DNA of 64,000 nucleotides from Choristoneura fumiferana. Its lineage: Eukaryota; Arthropoda; Insecta; Lepidoptera; Tortricidae. Below, in pieces: positions 21,351 to 35,299 of this stretch (within the stretch, counting starts at the first letter, position 1; each line of letters starts with the position of its first letter). Under the pieces are notes generated by a model that searched no databases, was not told the origin of the DNA, and saw only the letters and a list, made by a program, of their open reading frames with translations. A program made the position numbers and the translations under genes. The DNA is taken from the NCBI RefSeq assembly GCF_025370935.1, contig NC_133477.1, positions 20,691,881 to 20,755,880 of the forward strand, given 5' to 3'.

Positions 21351-23944
21351 TGTCGACAAATTATTCCGAAACATTTCATTACGTAATTAGGTGAGTTTAA
21401 CCAAACACTGTTTGTTATATATAAGAAGTGTAGTCTCGCCTTAGACGCACGGTACATTTTGAACATCGCTCAATGTATGTACAATTGTACATTTGTCGAC
21501 AACGCTTAAAGCACACTGAAAAACAGAACGCGCAGAACTTTTTACTCCGTTGTCCCTTTTGTTTCCAAGTATCTAATTTGGTTTCGGCTTCTTAACTTTC
21601 AGAAACAAATATAACTGCACCTTTTATGCTTTAGATAATACTCAATGCTCACTGCAAAAACTGCAAACGTATTTACAAAGTTTGAAATGCGAAGTTTCAA
21701 ATCAGAGTTCATGTCATTGGCACTGAAGTGTACGAACTAGTCCGTAACAACTAAGTTTAACTTGTACCTTCTGTAGCATTCTCTCATTAGCTTAGCTTCT
21801 AATGTTTTAAACTTTCGCCATTTTCACTTTTACTTAATAGTATTCCTAGGACTTATCATGCATGACATAATATTGCTAAAACTATATCGACGTTTTGGTC
21901 AAATTTAAACAGCCCATGTTCACGAGTGGACCACTCGAGGCCGAAACATTAAGAGGCAATTTTGGCTGTAGTTAAATCCCGAGTATGCTAATTAAGTAAT
22001 TACTTAGTTTCTATTGTGGCAATGATATACGACAGTAAAACGTCATACGTATGGTATGGCCAGCTAAATGGTTAATGGCGTCATGCATGGATATTTCATT
22101 TGTAAGAAGTCTGAAATTATTTAGACCTATTCTTGGGCTTTTATAATTGCAATAAAATAGAGTAGGTGAATCTGCTAAGCTGTAATTATTTCGGTTTGTG
22201 GATTAGCTATCCTTAAGTTTACTCCATCATCCCAAGTAACCCCTTCCTCTGCCTAATCCAGCAAGTTTGGATTCGGTTGCCAATTTGCGATAAGTACTCG
22301 TAGAATTTCCGAAGACTTAAACTATTGAGGTCGTGCTATTTCCACACTGTCTAGTTCACTGTCAGCGATTTTACGCCCATTTCAAGAATAGAATTCCCGA
22401 GACGCGTGAATTCGGGTCACATGTGCTAGACTGAGTGCGATGCAAAATTGCCTTTTTAACCGACTTCAAAAAAAGGAGGAGGTTATCAATTCGGTTGTAT
22501 TTTTTTTATGTAATGTTTGTTACATCAGAACTCCGTCAATTATGAACCGATAAAAAATTTTTTTTCGTTGAATGCTTTCAATTAGGTCCCATAAGCACCA
22601 AATCAGGATCTGATGGTTGGATCCTAAGGAAATCGAGGGAACTCTTCAAATATCGTAGGATTGCTCTTGAAAATCATAATTTGGTGAAGTAGAACTGACG
22701 ATGAAGACCAAATTTGACTAATGGAGCGACTACTCAATAACAAGTACTTCACGGGCTGAATTTCAATTACTTTAACGCAGTTGCTAAGCAATTTAAGATC
22801 ATCGTAATTCATATGGTGAAATGGAACGGGTGATGAAGCACCAGGACTCCTCAATAATGAAAGTCTCTGCATCGAAAAAGGAATTTTTCGTAAAAGGTGA
22901 CGAGCAGTTGACATTAAACTATTTTATCTTAGATCTTTTACACTAAAAAGCGTGAAAACTGGTAGAAAATTATTTTCATTGTTTTTTGTAGTCGGTTCTA
23001 TTTTTTGTTATAAATTTATTTGTTGAAACTGATTTGACTGAATTAATCATGCCGATACAGCATGTTGTGTCGAGACTCATAAATGCGTTTAACCCGTTGT
23101 CCTTTCTTTTAAAAACGCATAAAGACAAATGATGATAATAATCATAAATACGCAATATGACCAATCGCAAATTGACTAGCATGTAAAATGACCAACACTC
23201 GAAAAGACCAAAATGTAAAACGAGTAGTCCATGAAATGGCTATCTTGATGCTATACAATATGCAGTCTAAGATCACCGTTTCTTAGGAAATGCCCTAGAT
23301 TTAATTCTAGATTAGATTTTAGAACACGGCCAGATAGCGTCATCAATTCACACGACCTCCTGACGTGACCAGTCCATGCTTTCTCGTTATCTGCTCGCCA
23401 TTTATAGCTGACGTAAACTCATTGATAACGTACTACGTTCCAGTATGTTCTGAGAATCGGAAGTACAACAATTAGTGGCCATTTGTCAGCTGCTGTAGCA
23501 ATGACGCATTTTTTCACTTGATAAAGTATTAAATGGCCTCTTGTAAGGCTACGAGTACAGTAGAACGTTCTCACAGTGAGTGTCATAATAAATTCCCTTG
23601 TCAAGCAATGCGATGCCACTAAGACTTACTACGAAAAGGTTCCTCGGTGGGCGACGATTCAGTGGTTCGAGTGTACATGCCTAGGTACTGTTACTTCATC
23701 AACGGAAGCGACGTGTCATATCTCATGGCATTAAAGTATTTGTTTTGCTTCTATGGTTTCGGTTGCATTCTTGCCTTGTGTTTAACTTTTTGACAGCAAA
23801 TGTAGGAGTAATATAGCGCTTGTGATATAACGGAGAAGTCCTACCGGAGACCTATTTAGATATGTTTAGTATGCTAAAAACTGTACTATCCCAGTTTTTA
23901 ATTGTCTACTAAGAAATATTGAATTAGATCAGTGTTTATCAAAA

Positions 23945-24000
23945 TTTTTCAGGGCGCGACCCCTCTTAGTTTGAAAAATATTTGGCGACCCCCTGCCTAC
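23945..24000 (+). mobile_element. hAT-like terminal fragment
   Basis: CAGTGTTTATCAAAATTTTT followed by CAGGGCGCGACCCCTCTTAG resembles hAT (Charlie-like) left ends. No matching right end was found nearby. Confidence 0.35.
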
Positions 24001-25369
24001 TTCCACTTACAGTTATTGGTATTATCCTACGTTGATAATACAAATATTGAATAATAAATAATTTAAATTATTCAAATTATTTCGAAAACTACATGTAAGA
24101 ATACATAATAAGAAATTTTCAAGAATTATGATAACGTTATTTATCTGACAAATTCAGATAAATCGTTTCTTTATATTTAGTTTTTTAATTCATTACAATC
24201 GAGCGTCCCCCCCCCCCCACCCCTCTAAAATCTAAACCGGTGGGTGGAAAAATTTGAACACACCCTATTTTGGGCGTGTCCGGCACGCTCTTGGCCGGTT
24301 TTATAAGTTTCGTGTGGTTTGTTACGCAATGGACAATGAAAACTATAGGTATGTGCCTATTGTGTAAAGTCGCGTGATTCATGACCGCAGCGGTACCGGC
24401 CGGGGTGATTTATATGCCTTGCCGCAAATTGTTGCTAGTAATAAAAGCATTGTTAAGGTGTTGAATAAACTTTACCCGATTTTAGGATTATAGGATTTTG
24501 GTGAAAGGCATTTGGCTTTTATAATGCATAAGTGCTTTTTATACTGAACGTAGATATACTTATAGGTTGATCTACTCTCCTAAGATGTTCTTCTTCTCTT
24601 TTAAAATATATGGCTTTTCTGTCCTAATTAATAGGACAATTTCGCCAGTGTCAAAGTAAACTCTCTTTGAGAGCCACGTTGTACGGTGGTTGTAGTTTTT
24701 GCAGCTTGATAGTAAAATTCCAGAAACCACGTGGAGACCCCTTGCGCATTAAAAAAAGTTCAGACACGAGAGCAATATAGAATTTTGTGAACACTGTTCA
24801 CTGTTAAGGTTAATCGCCGCATAAAACACTATCAAAATTATACTTCAACTAGCCAAAGAAACAGAAATAGCAAAATTAGATATTGTCTACATCCGCCATG
24901 TTCGAATGCTACAAATTGAATCCTTCCTAACATGTTTAGAGTTAGGTTAGGCTAGGCATGGGCGTACCCGGGTGGGGGAGGGGGGGGGGCAAGCGGGGAA
25001 ACTGCCCCCCTCGAAATTGTAACGCCACTGGACTTAACCAAGGGACTTGGATCCCAGTAAAATTTGAACATGTAACCCATGTTAAGTTGTATTTTTTATA
25101 TATTTCTAATTTACTTTGTTTTGACAGCTTTGTAATATTATTTTTGTTTAAAAAAAAAGAAGACTTTCTGCCAAGTTTCTTGCGGCGCTTTCTTCTTCAC
25201 ACTTCATTATTTTATGATCCTGTGTAAATAGTAGCTTAAATGTATTTTAACATATATGTGTATGAAATGAGCTCCATATTAGTTTCCATTTGACACCCGT
25301 ATTGTAACAAAAAAAAAATGTGATCCCCCTCCATATTTTTCTCGCGGACGTCATTTTGAAGTTTGGTAT

Positions 25370-25630
25370 ACTTACCATATGTGCCGGCAGTTTTGACGAG
25401 TCTAATGATACCTCATATGTGGAAAACCGTCCATCCTATTATGCTACAGTCAAGTGCAAAGATATCGACACGGCCAAAGTTACAAAAATATGTATGTATC
25501 GTGTGTACATATTTTTGTAACTTTGGCCGAGTCGATATCTTTGCACTTGACTGTACCAAACAAATATATATGCATACATACGCTCGAGAAACATGACTCT
25601 CCTTTGGGCAGTCGGGTAAAAAGTAGATAT
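25370..25630 (+). repeat. Interspersed repeat tail, copy 2, interrupted by a hairpin MITE
   Basis: TTTTGACGAGTCTAATGATACC and TACGCTCGAGAAACATGACT followed by CTCCTTTGGGCAGTCGGGT are diverged matches to 2440-2710. The hairpin at 25446-25554 sits between these blocks. Confidence 0.5.
25446..25554. mobile_element. 109-bp hairpin MITE
   Basis: It begins ACAGTCAAGTGCAAAGATAT and ends in the exact reverse complement. Arms of about 48 bp differ at about one base (ACACGGCC versus ACTCGGCC) around a loop of roughly 12 bases. Confidence 0.87.
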
Positions 25631-28600
25631 CCTTTTCATTTTAGTCTTTTTTCCAGACGTTCTTATTAAAAACTCTTATTCCCTTGGAATTACATTCTTA
25701 CCTTACCAAGAAAGCGAAAGCTGTTATCTTATCTTAACATGAATTTTATTAAAGACCAGCTAGAAAATGGCAGTAAAATTTGAGCTCACCGTGGATATTC
25801 GCTCGTAAAATCGCTGAACTAGCAGCAATATGGAGAGAAGCTACGCTTTGTATGCAGATACTGGAAACACACACCTACTTTGAATCTAACAGTCCATAAA
25901 CGACCCAACCATAGGTGATATTATCACCAAAAATAGTTTCTTATATCAAGAAATCAAAAATATCTGAACACGCTTTTCTACGCTGTCAAGAATTTAGTCA
26001 TGTCTCAGAATAAATGTCGTTCACATTTTTTTGATAAAATTGTTGCTTAGAAGTATAAGAACTCGATTGTATGTTATAAATCTGATAGTCGCTATATTTT
26101 GACGACAGGATTGAGGAGAGTTTATTATTTAAGTATGCAATTTTCCGGGATAAAAACTATCTTAAGTCCTCTTCTGGAAGTGCTAACTTTTTATTATAGA
26201 TAATGCACGTACGCAATTGTTTAATTGGATATGAACAAATTTAGGATGTTCAATAGTTCATTCTATCTTTATTAATTAGGTTCTACTTACCTTTACAATT
26301 AAAAGTTTACTTACAATTTAAAGTGTTGTATGTTCGTGTGAGCAGATTTGGATGAAATTTGCTGAAATACCTCTGGGAAAACATAGGTCATTTATTGGTC
26401 ATTACATGTCAGTCACTAGGGCATTTACTTTACATAATGTTGCTGGTGTATTGTCCGTAGATAGAGCATGCAAACCGGTTACTCGGTTAACTGAAAAAAC
26501 TGAGTAAACGTGCAGTTTGGAACCCGGTTTTCAACTAGGGAAAACCCGGGTTTTTCTGTTTTACCAAAAACTTTTTTAAAGGTATGGTGTAGTCGGTGTT
26601 TTGTGGACTCCGTAGATAATCAATTACATTTCGATTAAAATTTTCGAGTCGCCCGAAGAGACGTCCTTCAAAGTGCTTTGGTCGCGGTTCGGTGAACATC
26701 CGATCATATGGCGGCGCCCACGCCATGTCGACGACCTTTGGTTTATGATATCGCATACTAGCAACAGCCCGCGACTACTTATCAAGCTTCTTGTCAAGCG
26801 GCAACGGTGACACATGAGCAAAATAATAGCAAATTTCATAGCAATACGTGTGACAAGGGGGAAATTGGTGTGACGTACTTTATGGATGGCCCCTAGCCTA
26901 GCTTTATTCTTCCACGACGAAAGCAGCCTGAAGTTATATTGTTGACGTAAGTAGGTATAATGTAGAAACTGCCAGTTTGTACATTAGTAGTCCTTATCTC
27001 GGCTTAATAAGGCTCTGTTTTACAAATGAACGACTTCCAATTAAAATATACATGTATTTGCCCAACTGGAGCTATTTTGAAAATCACAATAAGCGTGGTA
27101 CTTACGTCAGTTCACGATGTATAAAAGTTCCTATCGAATAATAAATGCGATACCTAGTGAGTGTATCTGACTGATGTTTGTTATTCTTTCAAGCTAAAAC
27201 ACCTGGACTGATCCGAATAAAATATGGCACACAGGTTAGGATAGGATGCTTTTTACCTGGAAAAACGCAGTTCCCACAAGTGATAGACGAAATCACGCGC
27301 AGCGACTAGTATTTAATATAATGATTTAAACTTTAAATTTAATACTGTAAAGTGACGTAGATGTCACGCTCGTTATGATTCCTAAATTAGCTCCAGTTGG
27401 ACAAATATTATTTTAGAATAGAAAAATAAGATTAGGTTAGGTTAGGTTTCAAGAAACTTGTAAACAAGAATCCGGCGTTGCAGCAATTAAACAAATCGAG
27501 AACCTATATCATGCACAGTTGCACACGTCTCTTCCAATATCTAAGTAGCATATTTACCATGTCTTGTTGTGTTGATGATTATATAGTGATTTCAATTCGC
27601 CAGGATCCTGTGTGGCATCTTTAAAGTCCCGCCAGTTACATTTATTTTATTCACTGAGACTTAGTATACTTTGACTATAAAAATATTTAATTAACAACGT
27701 TGAATGTTGAACATGTTCGATCATTGCTGTTTTATTTCAAAACAACTAGTACTTTCCTAGTTTCACTACCAATTTGTTTTAGTCAGACCCTAACGTGCTG
27801 AAGACCATTACTGGCGTCTCTTGGGCAACCTTTCTATCAAATCAATATCCAATTCAAGCAGTTCTAATACAAAGAGGGTTGGACCTAATAACCTAATGTA
27901 TTTGTCCCATGGGTGATTAGGGGAAAGGAACAATTCTACAAATTGAGAACCACTAAGAGATTTGATTCACGGTATTTTCTACCGGGATCTAGGTACCCGT
28001 AATTATAATGCTGGCTGATAGATGCGTCTAAATCTGTGAAGATAATGGCTCGATCCCGTGGAAAATACGCCTGAAACCAGAATTAAACACGGAGTGCGAG
28101 TATTAGGATTTAACTGATCTGAGTAAAGTAGAGGTACGACACGATAGGATGGTTTTAAGTTGACAAAAAAAACCCTAAATTGTTTAAAAACGTAGATAGA
28201 ACCGCTTCTAAGACTCTTAACAATGATATTAAAAAAAAAAAAACAGGCGTTACCATCTTACCATGCCGTGAACGAGCTAAAGTTCAGTTAAAACCTATTT
28301 TATTTGTCAACGTTTAAATGTTAACTTGATACTCGTACCATCCCTAGAAACCTTAAGCTGTAGTTCTTTCGTTTCTGATTAACCTTAACCTTTTACTAAA
28401 ACAATTTATGTAATACGCTGCCTTAAAAGTTTCTATAGCTCTGTTCCGCCCACAATATACTCTTACATAAAGTCCTATCCCAGGCTGAGTCCGACCTTGA
28501 CCTCGCCCGGGCAGGCTCGATGGCGTTTTCTTTAATTACACATAAAAAAATTATCGAGCTAGATACGTCATCAAAACAGAGCTGAAACCTTCGCAATTTT

Positions 28601-29638
28601 CATTACAAGAACCGAGAAACGCCAAACTTAGATTTAAATGTCGTTAAAAAGTTTTTAATGAGACGAGCATCCGTTGACTGAATTTTGAATTTTAATAGGT
28701 TTCATTTCTAAACGACTAAAAAGCGGTGCGGAAAAGCTAACAAGAACCGGACTATTTACAAGTCATTATCGTATTTATTTAAGACGAACTAAATTTAAAT
28801 ATAGCCTATCTGAGAAATCCACTCTACTGCCCTGGTTCGAATTTGTTTCGATTTGGAAATCAAACTCCCTATAAAACTTTATCTCCCTAGACCTCTTGGT
28901 TTATGCTAGGCGATATCATCGCCTCTCGTCCTTCAAGACTTGTTTGAGCGTAATTTGTCAGTCCTTCCATTTCCTAAATCGTTTTCCGGCTTTTGCTATG
29001 TCAGACGTCGCGTCGCGCCAACCTTCCCGGCAAAACGTGCCGTGCCTCGCAAGGGATTCTTAATGCCTTTTAAGAAGCCATTCGTATTTCTATTCGATAA
29101 GTGCTACTTTCTAGCTCCCTCACGTTAGTTGTGAAAGGGATAGAACACTCAGCCGTCAGATTTATCTGAAATAAGATATACTTTCACCCGAAAAGCGGTT
29201 TATCTCGTTGAATGATTTCTAACGCCCGAGTCTTCATCTTATTTGACAACAGTATTCAGTCAAATATTTGTCACTTCAGTTCAGGCCTTTCAGTTTGTTC
29301 AAATAGCTCGTTATCAATCAGTACTGTTTAAGTAGACATGTTCCCAATTGTGATTAACGGTGCTTTAGTATTGTTATCGCGGTTGACGACATTTATCTTC
29401 AAATGTGTGTCGGTTGTGGACCTCGGTATAAGCACTCGCGCCATGTCCGCATCGTGAGCAAGGAGTACTATATCACTAATTTCGATAACGTCGTGTAAAT
29501 TGCTGATAACTTTATTGATCCAGACCAGGGATTGTCAAACTTAACCAAAAATACCAAACTATTATAAATAAAATTTAAAGATACTAAGGTGCTATGCAGT
29601 AAGTTTTTCTGTCAGGGTAGACGCTATGTCGTGAATCT

Positions 29639-29779
29639 GTACCACTACCATGAGTTTACAGTGACCGTACTCGATAGCGACGGCGTAAATTATTTGTAGA
29701 GGCGTTGTACAATTCTCCATACAAATAATTTACGCCGTCGCTATCGAGAACGGTCACTGTAAACTCATGGTAGTGGTAC
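29639..29779. mobile_element. MITE family B, copy 2 (133 bp, GTAC duplication)
   Basis: The element 29643-29775 is the same length as copy 1 and differs at only a handful of bases. GTAC flanks both ends. Confidence 0.9.
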
Positions 29780-30469
29780 TGATCGCCCCTGTTATGAAAG
29801 TGTTCCAGAGGAACTTTGATAAATCATAGTATTGGGTCTCTGCTTCAATGTGCAGATTTGCAAATATTGATTTGCAGTCTTTAATCATTCACGGTTAATT
29901 AAATTAGCCACATTTGCCCGAACGTTGCCCGCTATTACCTTTAATGAGCTTTCGATGTTTCTATCAGCCTAATAATCGGTTTAAATCCCATAGAAAATAT
30001 GGCTATTTATGATTTGTTTTCTAACATAAGCCTCACACACTACATACTGTTTGCAAAAATAGATACTTGTGTCATGGAACCCACAATACATAATGTAGTA
30101 ACCACGTAATTATAACCACGAGGTTAGTCAGTTGAATCAAATTCGGAAAGTCCAAGATTTTCAAAGTAAATAAAACCCTTATGGGAAGGCCCATGAACAC
30201 ATTTCTTTGATAAACTTAATACTGTATAAAATGAAATTCACTTTTTCTATTCGTCGCAAAACGAAGATAAAATAGACTCTTTACTCAGAGCAAAAAGTAA
30301 AAACAATTTCCTTTAGTTTGTTGCAAATCGTGGATCTCTTAATTTCTTGATCACATGACCAATGCCTCACTCTCGATCTCCATTGAGGGATAGATACGTA
30401 ATTTAGTGTCATATTGACCGAGGACGCTTCAATAGCTAATCTTTTATCAGACTATTAAATAATGAGTGG

Positions 30470-30810
30470 TCACAAACGTCCGTCGCGCCGGCCAGTTCGC
30501 GCGCGTCGTCTCAACCGCACGCGCTAAATCACCCGTAAAAACTTAATACTTATCTCTTGACAAATTGTCTTCGCCGGCTTCGTCAAAAACTTTATTTTCT
30601 AAAGTATTTTTGCTATTATCGTTGGTAGCAATTTTAAAAGAGGTGTTATTCTCTGTGTTTGTGTCTTCTTCGAGTGAATGTAACAGTGACGTTTGTGAAA
30701 AATGCTCATTTTAAGAATAACGGATCTTGGCAAGCCAATCAACAACGGGGTTGTTGCCAAAATGTCACACGAGGTGCGTTGTTTATATTTTCAAATCTTA
30801 CAGCACATGA
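30470..30810 (+). promoter_or_regulatory. CpG-rich island in AT-rich DNA, candidate alternative promoter
   Basis: Between 30478 and 30535 the sequence is strikingly CpG-rich (CGTCCGTCGCGCCGGCC, GCGCGCGTCGTC) against tens of kilobases of AT-rich DNA. A CCAGTT initiator-like motif is at 30492, and GT-containing donor-like sites follow at about 30775 and 30807. It resembles an insect promoter with a short 5' UTR exon and could be an alternative start for the transporter. No transcript evidence is available. Confidence 0.3.
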
Positions 30811-31989
30811 CGTGAGCCGGAAAATAAATATAGATGTAAAAATATGACTTCTTACCAATTAGTTATGTTTCAGAAGATATATTAGAAAAGATTGTTCAGA
30901 ACATCGCGCGTTAGGATTTACGTTTGAAATTTTAATTAATTTCCCTCAAATATTGTCTAACTCATCAATCACTCAAAAATCATTTTAAGTAATTTGAGAC
31001 TTCACTATTAATACAATTGCTAATTAGTTTACGATATTTGATACTTATTGCTTAACGAACTAAGAACGAAATAGAAATAAAATAAACACTACTCAGCTTG
31101 CTTTCGGTTAATGACGATTACACGCTAATTTAGTTTAATGAGAACGAAATTAGAACAATTATGTTAACTAAAGTGTTTACTGCTTGCGAACTGTATAGAA
31201 ATAAAATAAACACGTTATATTTTTAGTGTTATTAGAACTGTGTTAACTATTAGTTCTACTTATACATAGCGGAATGGAGGGATGAGTTGTGGGAGCTTTT
31301 ACTATTAGATTTTAAGACATTGAGGCTCAAAAGATGTTTGGTGAAAAACAAAATTAAGTCGATTTCGTGAAAGAAATCGCAACAACTAACAAGTGTAAAA
31401 TGAATAGCATAAACATTCTCTTTATATCAGTTAATAATTAAAATCTCAAATCTAATAGCGCAACTTAATGTATGTACGTTGTGTTTTTATACTGAAGTGT
31501 AATTTATTCATTACCAGAACACGTCAAATTGAAAACTTAACTTCTTCTTTGTCGTTTTTTTTGCATATCTATTTATCTACACTTCGTTGCCTACTATAAT
31601 TGCTACAGGGCTTTGTTTCATATTAGTAATGATTAAAAATATCCATGTACTAAATAATATTTCTCTTTTATTTATTATATTACCAGTTTTAGATTAAGAA
31701 TTATGTATGTGATCATAGCTATAAATATAATTGGTACTTGACTAATTAATGTACGTAATCAGTATCGTCACTAAAACGTGTATTCATATAGGTACGTGTC
31801 CTTCTCGCACTTTCCTCCATTTTATTACATAATTATTCTTGTAAAAGACACATTGTATATTAGCATTTGTCTTGGTACTTCCGTCCATATTCCATACATC
31901 ACTTGAAATATCTATACTAATAAGTTTTTTTAATAGTGTTCATTTCTTGGCAGAGACCAAAGTCAAAATTCTTAAGTTAATTAAGACTA

Positions 31990-32195
31990 TAACAAGCACA
32001 AGACTGGGTCGAAGAACGGTGGGCAGACCGCCGGCCCGTTGGCCGGATGACATCTGGCAGGCGGTTGGTAAACTGTGGATGAGACTAGCATAGGACCGGG
32101 CAAAGTGGCGTGAAAATGAAGAGGCCTTTACTCTTTCTTTACCCAGCAGTGGGTAGATGTGGGCTGATTTGATTGATCGATTGATTGATAACAAA
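31990..32195 (+). mobile_element. LINE C-terminal remnant and tail
   Basis: It reads TRLGRRTVGRPPARWPDDIW then QAVGKLWMRLA, matching the GRP-RW-DD end of lepidopteran LINE ORF2, followed by CAGCAGTGGGTAGATGTGGG and a degenerate (GATT)n tail. Confidence 0.75.
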
Positions 32196-34194
32196 CACTG
32201 AAAATTCCACAACCGGTTCGTATAAAATATCTAGTGAGAAGAATCCGATAAGAAACTCGACAACGTATATTTTACAAATTGGCCCGCCATCACAATTTGC
32301 CTTGCCTTGTCGTCGCTGGCCACTGTCTGCATGTCCAGCCCAGTTCCATCATAACTTATCTCTTTCACAACTTCAGATTTTCATTTAAAAATGTGCATTA
32401 TTTGTTCAGTTATAGATTTGCCGCAATATACAAAGAAAACACGACATACTCGTACCGTGTCGACATGGGCATCGCACCGACACTTGCGTCGTGCCTCGTG
32501 GTCCGATAACCACTGCGTTATCTTGACCCCGACACCTAGCGAGATTATATTTGTATACTTAACACTATTTTAATAATGCGGATAGGTTCTTTATTATTAA
32601 TATGATAGCGTAGAAGTAAACGAACTTGTGGGTGCTGGTTTAATGATAAAATTGTTTTATCTCAAATTGTGAGTGGAGTTGTTTAACGTATATGAATTAT
32701 GTTCTAGCGGCTTTTTTATTGCAGTGACTATCATTATTTGCAAAGCAAAATCATGACATTTCAAGAGGATAAATTAAATCTTAATGGGACCATAAATAAA
32801 ATACCACAAATGGGACTTATCTATCACTTATCACGGCATTTAAACATGGACAGGGACCACTTCTTGTTTTTTTTTTTGTTAAGACCCTCTTTGTCAGAAA
32901 AGTGTGTGTGATATCTCTTGGAACTGTGAAAAAATTAGTTTCTAAGTTCAAATGAAGTAGTTCTCGTTGACTTAAAATAATCTGTGGCAAAAACTTGGGC
33001 GTCCAAAGCAAAGGAAAAGGACTTGAAAATCATTGATGCGCAAAAATTACATCTTTTGCCATAAAAATATTCTAAAATATTATAAACTTGTTCTGCTTAG
33101 CTTACTTTTAAATTTATACGAATCCATCAGTGCACAAGTCCGACTCGCACTTGACTGATCTTTAATCGTGCTATAAAAAACTCATGAATCCATATTATTG
33201 TTAAAACTTTATTAACGTCTCATTTTTTATGGCCATCAGGAGTATTCTGGAGAAACAAAAACAATCAAGTATAATTATGGCTGAAATAAATTTGCAACGT
33301 CTAGTCGTAATCTTTTGTTCAAAAATTTCATCAATCATAGCTTTTGCCCGCTACTTCGTCTGTGTCCTTCGACAACTTTGCCCATGCTGATCTTGGAATA
33401 ATCTTTGTATTAGTGAAGGAACTATTGTTTCAGTAGTTCTAGAGATTGCTTCGTACTCACGAACACGAAGAAACGAAATTTGACCTCTTTATTATAATAA
33501 GTAAAAATATAGATAAACGGGATGGCTTTGATTAAATTTAGGTTACTTTGACAGAGCGAACTATTTAGAAGTTCTGTAAAACAAGAGTTATTTGTGTGTA
33601 GTTGGGAAGAGTTAACCCAACCTGCCGAGAATCGTAGTCAGTGTAAGAAAAATTATTCCAGTCAATTTAGGACAAAAAAAGTTATTTTTAAATTCGCCCC
33701 GGCAGTCATCTCGTTTTACACTATGTCCCCAAACTAATAGGATTTTGTCGTAATACCGCTAATGCCATCCATTAGCAAATGAACGGGTTCTTGTATTAAT
33801 CATAAGGTCGACAATTGAGTGACAAGCAACTTCCCGTCTTCAACTGGGTAATTCACAAACAAGGCACGGGCTAGCGCCGGCGACTTGTTATGTTCTTAAT
33901 GCTGTTTATATGGTTGTATGTCCCCTGTGATGTCGTTAATACTTGTTTGCATCACCGCGCTTATATCTTATATCCTTTGAAGAAAGTCCGTTAAAAAAAA
34001 ATGACAAAAAAAAATTGGGACAATTGACTGACTCCATTGCTCTAGTCCCAAAGTAACAAAGCTTGTGTTACTAGGCAAGATACATATATTTACCTTTAGT
34101 TTATAGTAAAATCATTCAAGAAAATTAAATCACCGTCCACGTTTTCTCACATGACACTAGAATATTACTAAATGATTTCAGACAGTATTTGTTA

Positions 34195-34320
34195 CTCTTA
34201 GCGTCCGGTCACGGTGGACTCGGGCCGCTTCCAACCGAAGCAACTGGAGGTGTATGGGGGAGGCCTATGCCAAACAGAGGATGCACTACGACTCGACTGA
34301 TATGATGATGACGGCACTAG
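34195..34320 (+). mobile_element. LINE tail fragment
   Basis: GGGGGAGGCCTATGCCAAAC followed by GACTGATATGATGATGAC is a diverged version of the tail at 290-348. No readable coding portion remains. Confidence 0.6.
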
Positions 34321-34367
34321 TAGCGCTAATCGAGGAATTTAGGACTGTTATTGAACAGTTTAAAACT

Positions 34368-34502
34368 GTACCACTACCATGAGTTTACAGTGACCGTACT
34401 CGATCGCGACGGCGTAAATTATTTGTATGGAGAATTGTACAGCACCTCTACATATAATTTACGCCGTCGCTTACGGTCACTGTAAACTCATGGTAGTGGT
34501 AC
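34368..34502. mobile_element. MITE family B, copy 3 (reverse interior, GTAC duplication)
   Basis: The element 34372-34498 has the same ends, but its centre (TATGGAGAATTGTACAGCAC) is in the opposite orientation to copies 1 and 2. It lacks a short stretch including TATCGAG in the right arm. GTAC flanks both sides. Confidence 0.88.
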
Positions 34503-34899
34503 TGGACACTGCAACGGCCCTCCGTAAGAGATTGTGATCACCTCTGCAATCTATAAATTGATATTAAATTAACAGGGCAATCACCTCTCATGACAACATG
34601 TTCTGGCAAAAAAGACGGCGGCGTCACTTTACCCTTCTGACCTAGATGCGAACGATAATTATGTTACAGAAAATTGCATCATAACTATCGCAAACCGTTA
34701 CTTATTATTATTTTATTACATATGATGTGACGTTTCTAAGAAGATAACTTCGAGTAGGTATATAGCGATTTGTTTTGAAACTGTTTTCCTGCGAAAATGA
34801 TTTCGAGATAAATGCTTTTTTTATGAAGTTTCCTGTAGTTATCTTAATATAGATTCATTTGACTTTGAAAACTATGACGCAGACGGTCCAAATTTTACT

Positions 34900-35295
34900 T
34901 TATTCTGTGATTACTAAATTAAACAGTTCAACTCACGATTATAAGCCAGGAGCAACGGTCCGAATAGTTTCGATCTTTTCGGAAGATGTTTTCGAAGGTA
35001 CCATCAGCCAAATAAGTGGTCTATCAATTTTTAAACAAGTTCCTATCAAATGAATATGTCGCTAAAGTCGAACTTTCAAGTTGACAGATACGTCTATTGG
35101 CATTATTGTTTTTGACATGCAAACGATTATCAACTGTAGAATTGCCGAGTGTCAAAGCGGAGATAATCGTACTGTACTGTAAGTGCGTTCACGAAAAATA
35201 AAATAAAATATATTCCGATAGGATCGAAACTAATCGGACTGTTCCTGGCTTATAATCGTGTTTGAACCGTTTAAATTAGTAATTTTAATAATATG
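34900..35295. mobile_element. TIR element, about 70-bp inverted ends
   Basis: The left end ATTACTAAATTAAACAGTTC, then CACGATTATAAGCCAGGA, is mirrored at 35215-35290 (TCCTGGCTTATAATCGTG). A third copy of this end lies at 60430-60510. No transposase ORF is seen. Confidence 0.7.
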
Positions 35296-35299
35296 GCTT

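Larger units (their letters stand above)
17020..29600. other. Long AT-rich non-coding stretch
   Basis: Apart from the separately listed palindromes, tandem repeat and SINE-like fragments, I see no coding exon with recognisable domains on either strand. Short ORFs here have the composition of chance frames. If the 12.9 kb donor belongs to the transporter, this is intron. Confidence 0.5.

Noticed and set aside
24958..25227. Open frame with GC-rich start and a FLPSFLRRFL segment
   Set aside because: The FLPSFLRR segment recurs on the minus strand at 38.8 kb, so it is part of a dispersed repeat and not a gene.
26535..26839. Minus-strand frames resembling the C-terminal part of a mariner-type transposase
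   Set aside because: The resemblance is too weak to name a family, no catalytic motif or terminal inverted repeat is visible, and the frame is short.
27430..27447. Three TTAGG units, the insect telomere motif
   Set aside because: Only three units within unremarkable AT-rich DNA; short runs like this arise by chance or from transposon text.
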